This document shows positions 60,436 through 64,000 of a stretch of DNA of 64,000 nucleotides, one piece after another. The stretch is from positions 3,472,001 to 3,536,000 of the forward strand of contig OZ245822.1 in the NCBI GenBank assembly GCA_965228545.1. The letters run 5' to 3'. The position numbers and the translations under genes are program-made. Source of the DNA: HXMU1420-13 sp965228545. Lineage in GTDB: Bacteria; Bacteroidota; Rhodothermia; Balneolales; Balneolaceae. The notes under the pieces are model-generated. The model was not told where the DNA came from, searched no databases, and saw only the letters and a list, made by a program, of their open reading frames with translations. The number at the start of each line of letters is the position of its first letter. Positions within the stretch are counted from its first letter, which is position 1.

Positions 60436-62256
60436 ATGCATCAAGAGCTAAGAAATATTGCTATCATCGCCCACGTAGATCATGGTAAAACTACGTTGGT
60501 TGATCAAATTTTGAAACAAAGTGGAACCTTTAGGGAAAATCAGGAGGTAGAAGAACGTGTAATGGATTCCGGTGATTTGGAAAAGGAACGCGGAATCACG
60601 ATTAGTTCTAAAAATACTGCCATCAATTGGAAAGGCACGAAAGTGAATATTGTTGATACTCCTGGTCACGCAGATTTTGGTGGCGAAGTTGAACGTATCC
60701 TCAAAATGGTGAATGGCGTTATTCTTTTGGTAGATGCTGCAGAAGGGCCTCTTCCTCAAACAAAATTCGTACTTCGTAAATCATTGTCTTTAGGTTACAA
60801 ACCCATCGTTGTGATAAATAAGATAGATCGTGGCGACGCACGCCCCGATGCAGTATTAGACGAAATTTTCGACCTGTTTGTAATGCTCGATGCAACCAAC
60901 GATCAATTAGATTTTCCGGTGTTATATGCAATTGCTAGAGATGGTGTTGCTAAAGAACACCTTGAAGATGAGGGAGAAAGTCTTGCACCGCTGATGGATA
61001 AAATTGTGCAGCACGTACCTTCACCTAACCAGCCTATCGAAAAAGAGTTCAAGATGTTGGTTAGTTCAATTGATTGGAACGACTATGTAGGCCGAATAGC
61101 AGTAGGCCGTATCGAGCAAGGTTCAGTTAAATTAAATCAGGAAGTAGCATTAATTGGTGGTGATGGTTCTAACAAAATGAAAGGCCGTGCAACTAAACTT
61201 TTCACGTTCGATGGCTTAAATCGAACTCCGGTAGAAGAAGCATTTGCAGGCGATATTGTGGCTATTGCAGGTTACGATTCGGTAAATATCGGTGATACAT
61301 TAACTGCCGTTTCCGACATGACTCCACTCGAGTATGTAGATCTTGATAAACCCACCATTGCAATGTATTTCCGGGTAAATAACTCTCCGTTCGCTGGATT
61401 GGAAGGGAAGTATGTAACTTCAAATATGATCAAAGATCGTTTGATGCGTGAAGTTCGTACCAATGTAGCAATGAAAGTAGAGCAGACTGAAAGTCCGGAT
61501 GTGTTTAAAGTATCGGGTCGTGGCGAACTACAGATGGCTATTTTGATTGAAACTATGCGCCGTGAAGGTTTTGAATTTGCAGTATCGCGCCCCGAAGTGT
61601 TAATGCAGGAAATGGACGGTGTACTACACGAACCTGTAGAAGAAGTTATAGTAGATGTGCACACCGATTACAGCAACAAGGTAATTGATAACCTCCAGAA
61701 GCGTAAAGGGATTATGCAGGGTATGAGCCAAGAGGGCGAAAATAATCGAATTGAATTTCGAGTTCCTTCTCGTGGGTTAATCGGCTTTCGGGGCGAAATG
61801 CTAACCGAAACACGTGGTACTGGCATCATGCATCAGCAGTTCGATGGGTATGAGCCTTTTGCAGGTGAAATTCCGGGGCGTAGTCGTGGTGCTTTAATTG
61901 CTTTAGAAAAAGGAGACGTAACCGGATACGCATTAGAAGGAATTCAAGATCGAGGCCAATTTTATGTTGAGCCAGGTGACCCTGTGTACATGGGTATGGT
62001 TGTTGGGTTAAATAATCGTACTGATGATATGGTGGTAAACGTGGCTAAGAAGAAAAATCTAACTAATCATCGTGCAACCCAAACAGCTGATAGTGTAAAA
62101 ATCTCTCAGGCGAAGAAAATGAGTTTAGAAGAGTGTATTGAGTTTATCGCCAACGATGAATTATTGGAAGTGACGCCTCAAAGTTTACGAATTCGCAAGA
62201 AATTTTTAGATCACAACGAACGTAAGCGCGAAGAAAAGAAAAAAACGAACGCTTAA
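60436..62256 (+). CDS. typA: Ribosome-binding GTPase TypA/BipA
   Basis: A 606-residue translational GTPase that helps ribosome assembly and growth under stress. AHVDHGKTT (G1), RGITISSKN (G2), DTPGHADF (G3) and NKIDR (G4) form the G domain. Domain II, a domain with RREGFEFAVSRPEVL, and a C-terminal domain with YALEGIQDRGQFYVEPGD complete the family order. The length is normal. It overlaps the converging zinc-ribbon gene by 4 bases (62253-62256). Confidence 0.97.
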   Translation: MHQELRNIAIIAHVDHGKTTLVDQILKQSGTFRENQEVEERVMDSGDLEKERGITISSKNTAINWKGTKVNIVDTPGHADFGGEVERILKMVNGVILLVDAAEGPLPQTKFVLRKSLSLGYKPIVVINKIDRGDARPDAVLDEIFDLFVMLDATNDQLDFPVLYAIARDGVAKEHLEDEGESLAPLMDKIVQHVPSPNQPIEKEFKMLVSSIDWNDYVGRIAVGRIEQGSVKLNQEVALIGGDGSNKMKGRATKLFTFDGLNRTPVEEAFAGDIVAIAGYDSVNIGDTLTAVSDMTPLEYVDLDKPTIAMYFRVNNSPFAGLEGKYVTSNMIKDRLMREVRTNVAMKVEQTESPDVFKVSGRGELQMAILIETMRREGFEFAVSRPEVLMQEMDGVLHEPVEEVIVDVHTDYSNKVIDNLQKRKGIMQGMSQEGENNRIEFRVPSRGLIGFRGEMLTETRGTGIMHQQFDGYEPFAGEIPGRSRGALIALEKGDVTGYALEGIQDRGQFYVEPGDPVYMGMVVGLNNRTDDMVVNVAKKKNLTNHRATQTADSVKISQAKKMSLEECIEFIANDELLEVTPQSLRIRKKFLDHNERKREEKKKTNA

Positions 62257-62480
62257 TTTTTATTGAAGCCTAAAAAGGAAAGAAAACCTTTAATTCTTTC
62301 CTCTTTTTTGTATTTCTGTTCGGTTGAGATTTTTCGTTTACAACCTTGGCACGCAAGTTTAATGGTTCCCTTATGTTCGAGTTCAGAGAGCTCTACAATG
62401 TAGCCTCCAATAATTCGAGTTTCATTCTCCACCGAATTACAGTTAAAACACCGTCTCTTATCCTCAGATACCTTTTCCAC
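62253..62480 (-). CDS. Small zinc-ribbon-like protein (CxxC-x29-CQxC), second copy
   Basis: A 75-residue protein starting with GTG at 62480. RCFNC and CQGC are separated by 29 residues, with IVELSEL between, exactly as in the protein at 21836-22123. After the second pair there is a Lys-rich helix and a closing FLSFLGFNKN. A single zinc site is likely. The family is not recognised. It converges on typA with a 4-base overlap. Confidence 0.65.
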   Translation of the reverse strand: MEKVSEDKRRCFNCNSVENETRIIGGYIVELSELEHKGTIKLACQGCKRKISTEQKYKKEERIKGFLSFLGFNKN

Positions 62481-62614
62481 GCCTTAAACCAATTATTTTT
62501 ATTAATTAAACAACCCCAAAATCAAAAATTTAAGTCACAGAGTGTATAAGATGTAGAGATATTGTCGAGAAGAAATACTCTATGTAAAATCAAATATTTA
62601 ATTATTGAGCGATG

Positions 62615-64000
62615 TTAAGCCAACCCATAAAACCTTTGTCGCTCATGAAAGTACGGAAGAAAAACGTTTTTCAAATTAGAATTTTCAGGATTATTTAATT
62701 CAGGATCTGCACCAATTATTTTTTCAGCAGCATTCTTGGCGTTCATAAGTATAAGTTGATCCTCTACTATATCCGCAACATTAAAGTCGGGAAGCCCACT
62801 TTGTTTTGTTCCAAGAAAATCACCCGGGCCTCTTAATTTTAAGTCGGCTTCAGCAATTCTGAATCCATCTGCGGTTTCTTCCATCGTTTTCAGGCGGTAA
62901 CTACCAGATCGGCTAACCTTCACATCAGGTATCAAGATGCAGTAACTTTGGCGAGATCCACGGCCTATTCTTCCTCGTAATTGATGCAACTGAGAAAGCC
63001 CGAATCGCTCGGCATGCTCAATTATCATTATAGATGCATTTGGAACGTCAACTCCTACCTCAATTACCGTGGTGCTTACCAAAATTTGTATCTTATTTTC
63101 TTTAAAAGCTTGCATGGTTTCCTCTTTTGTTTTGGAATCCATCCTGCCATGAAGCAATCCAACGGTGTAGTTAGGGAATCTTGCTTTAACTTTTTCAAAT
63201 CCCGCAGTAGCATCCTTCAAATCCAAAGCTTCTGATTCTTCTATTAGTGGATAAATGATATAGACTTGCCCACCATCGGCTAATTCCATATCCACAAAGC
63301 GATAAACATCCTCTCTTTTTCTGTCAGATCGGATTGCCGTTTCCACCGGTTTTCTGCCTTTTGGTAATCCAGTTATAATCGATACATCCAAATCTGCATA
63401 TACGGTCATGGCTAATGATCGAGGAATTGGAGTTGCGCTCATTACTAATAAATGCGGATGATTGCCCTTATTTAGTAAATCAGCACGTTGTTTCACTCCA
63501 AAACGGTGCTGTTCGTCGATTACAGCTATCCCAAGATTGTGGAACTTTACAGTTTCCTGGAATAAAGCATGCGTACCCACTACAATTTGGCAGTTGCCGC
63601 CCTCAATATCAGTGAGGATGTCACGCCGCAAAGCAGTTTTTTGTCCGCCAACTAATAAGCGGATATTGATTTCTAAGCCAGAAAGGTGTTCAGTTAATGT
63701 GTGATAGTGTTGTTCTGCAAGAATTTCGGTAGGAGCGGCGAAAGCGGCCTGAAACCCATTGTCCAGCGCCATTAACAGAGCACCAATAGCTACAATAGTT
63801 TTACCGGCACCCACATCCCCCTGAAGTAGCCGATTCATTTGTTTGCCGGAGCGTACATCGCGCTTAATGTCAGAAAGGGCTTGTTTTTGCCCCGCGGTTA
63901 GTTCAAAAGGTAGAAGCCTATTAAAATAGGTTGAGGTAATAGGTTTAAGATTTTTGAAAATTTGCCCGGAATCTCGCTCTACAATTTCATGTTTAATTTT
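62615..64000 (-). CDS. recG: ATP-dependent DNA helicase RecG (N-terminal part beyond the window)
   Basis: The frame is open to 64000, so the last 461 residues are visible and the wedge domain is missing. LLQGDVGAGKT is the Walker A motif. VIDEQHRFGVKQR carries the DEQH box. SATPIPRSLAMT (motif III), LLHGRMDSKTKE, ATTVIEVG-like VSTTVIEVGVDVPNAS (motif V) and HQLRGRIGRG (motif VI) complete the helicase core, followed by the RecG C-terminus. A start at the internal Met of MNRLLQGDVG (63838) would cut off part of the ATPase domain, so that is not the true start. RecG remodels stalled forks and Holliday junctions. Confidence 0.95.
   Translation of the reverse strand, partial: KIKHEIVERDSGQIFKNLKPITSTYFNRLLPFELTAGQKQALSDIKRDVRSGKQMNRLLQGDVGAGKTIVAIGALLMALDNGFQAAFAAPTEILAEQHYHTLTEHLSGLEINIRLLVGGQKTALRRDILTDIEGGNCQIVVGTHALFQETVKFHNLGIAVIDEQHRFGVKQRADLLNKGNHPHLLVMSATPIPRSLAMTVYADLDVSIITGLPKGRKPVETAIRSDRKREDVYRFVDMELADGGQVYIIYPLIEESEALDLKDATAGFEKVKARFPNYTVGLLHGRMDSKTKEETMQAFKENKIQILVSTTVIEVGVDVPNASIMIIEHAERFGLSQLHQLRGRIGRGSRQSYCILIPDVKVSRSGSYRLKTMEETADGFRIAEADLKLRGPGDFLGTKQSGLPDFNVADIVEDQLILMNAKNAAEKIIGADPELNNPENSNLKNVFLPYFHERQRFYGLA

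Noticed and set aside
63838..63840. Met at 63838 as the true start of RecG
   Set aside because: It lies just before the Walker A motif, and the frame continues upstream with RecG-like sequence (FELTAGQKQAL) to the window edge.
1..64000. Prophage, integrase or insertion sequence
   Set aside because: No transposase, integrase, capsid or terminal-repeat structure was found; the variable parts are the glycan and T9SS loci.

Overview
This window looks like a chromosomal segment from a bacterium of the FCB group, most likely a Balneolota (Gracilimonas/Balneola-like) organism and less likely another Bacteroidota relative. The reasons are these. Promoters match the Bacteroidota form TTG-N20-TAnnTTTG. 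Two exported proteins end in type IX secretion (T9SS) C-terminal domains. Several families typical of this group are present (DUF3078, DUF2851, DUF3667, YfhO). Start codons are often TTG or GTG, with weak Shine-Dalgarno sequences. This is inference from gene content; no 16S rRNA gene lies in the window.

Layout. 1-5058: a truncated DUF3667 protein, a PLP decarboxylase coupled to a DUF3078 outer-membrane protein, a PyrR-like phosphoribosyltransferase, YtxH and DUF2851. 5055-9757: tRNA-Gln, then prs-rplY-pth, and a K+-dependent membrane pyrophosphatase. 9777-14547: a hypothetical protein, a ferrous-iron operon (feoA-feoA-feoB plus a 49-residue Cys-rich membrane protein), pyrF and rnhA. 14606-20216: a heptanucleotide repeat array, an alpha/beta hydrolase, a VOC protein, an FkbM methyltransferase, an ABC-F protein and a CNNM/CBS membrane protein. 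20190-30862: lysC, then a two-component locus. That locus holds a small zinc-ribbon protein, a TPR LytS-type kinase, a LuxR-HTH regulator and two paralogous T9SS-exported proteins. The same direct-repeat element (GTCACC-N5-GTCACC-TG) precedes the zinc-ribbon gene and the first exported protein. 30926-38399: lysA with a CPA-type antiporter, facing two tandem APC permeases that carry degenerate PTS-EIIA-like and RCK_C domains. 38417-39676: hisS.

39808-52342: a surface-glycan cluster of two converging operons. The plus-strand operon is flippase, DegT aminotransferase, ATP-grasp, pyruvyl transferase, formyltransferase and GT2. The minus-strand operon is gatC, YfhO, GT4, wecB and GT4. 52781-64000: HPr and enzyme I, an AT-rich gap with a LacI-type palindrome, a CBM48 protein, birA, tilS, hpt, tRNA-Ser, an AlkC-like DNA repair protein, YjbQ, BrkB, typA, a second zinc-ribbon paralogue and the C-terminal part of recG.

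Most of the window is ordinary housekeeping. The parts most worth a second look are five: the two-component/T9SS locus with its shared operator; the APC-EIIA-RCK fusions in which the phospho-histidine is replaced by glutamate; the glycan cluster that combines an amide-type ligase with a formyltransferase; the two independent 7-nt-periodic repeats; and the paralogous CxxC-x29-CQxC mini-proteins. There is no CRISPR array, transposase, integrase or phage gene. No gene-free stretch exceeds 300 bases; the longest is 21555-21835, which holds promoter and operator-like signals.
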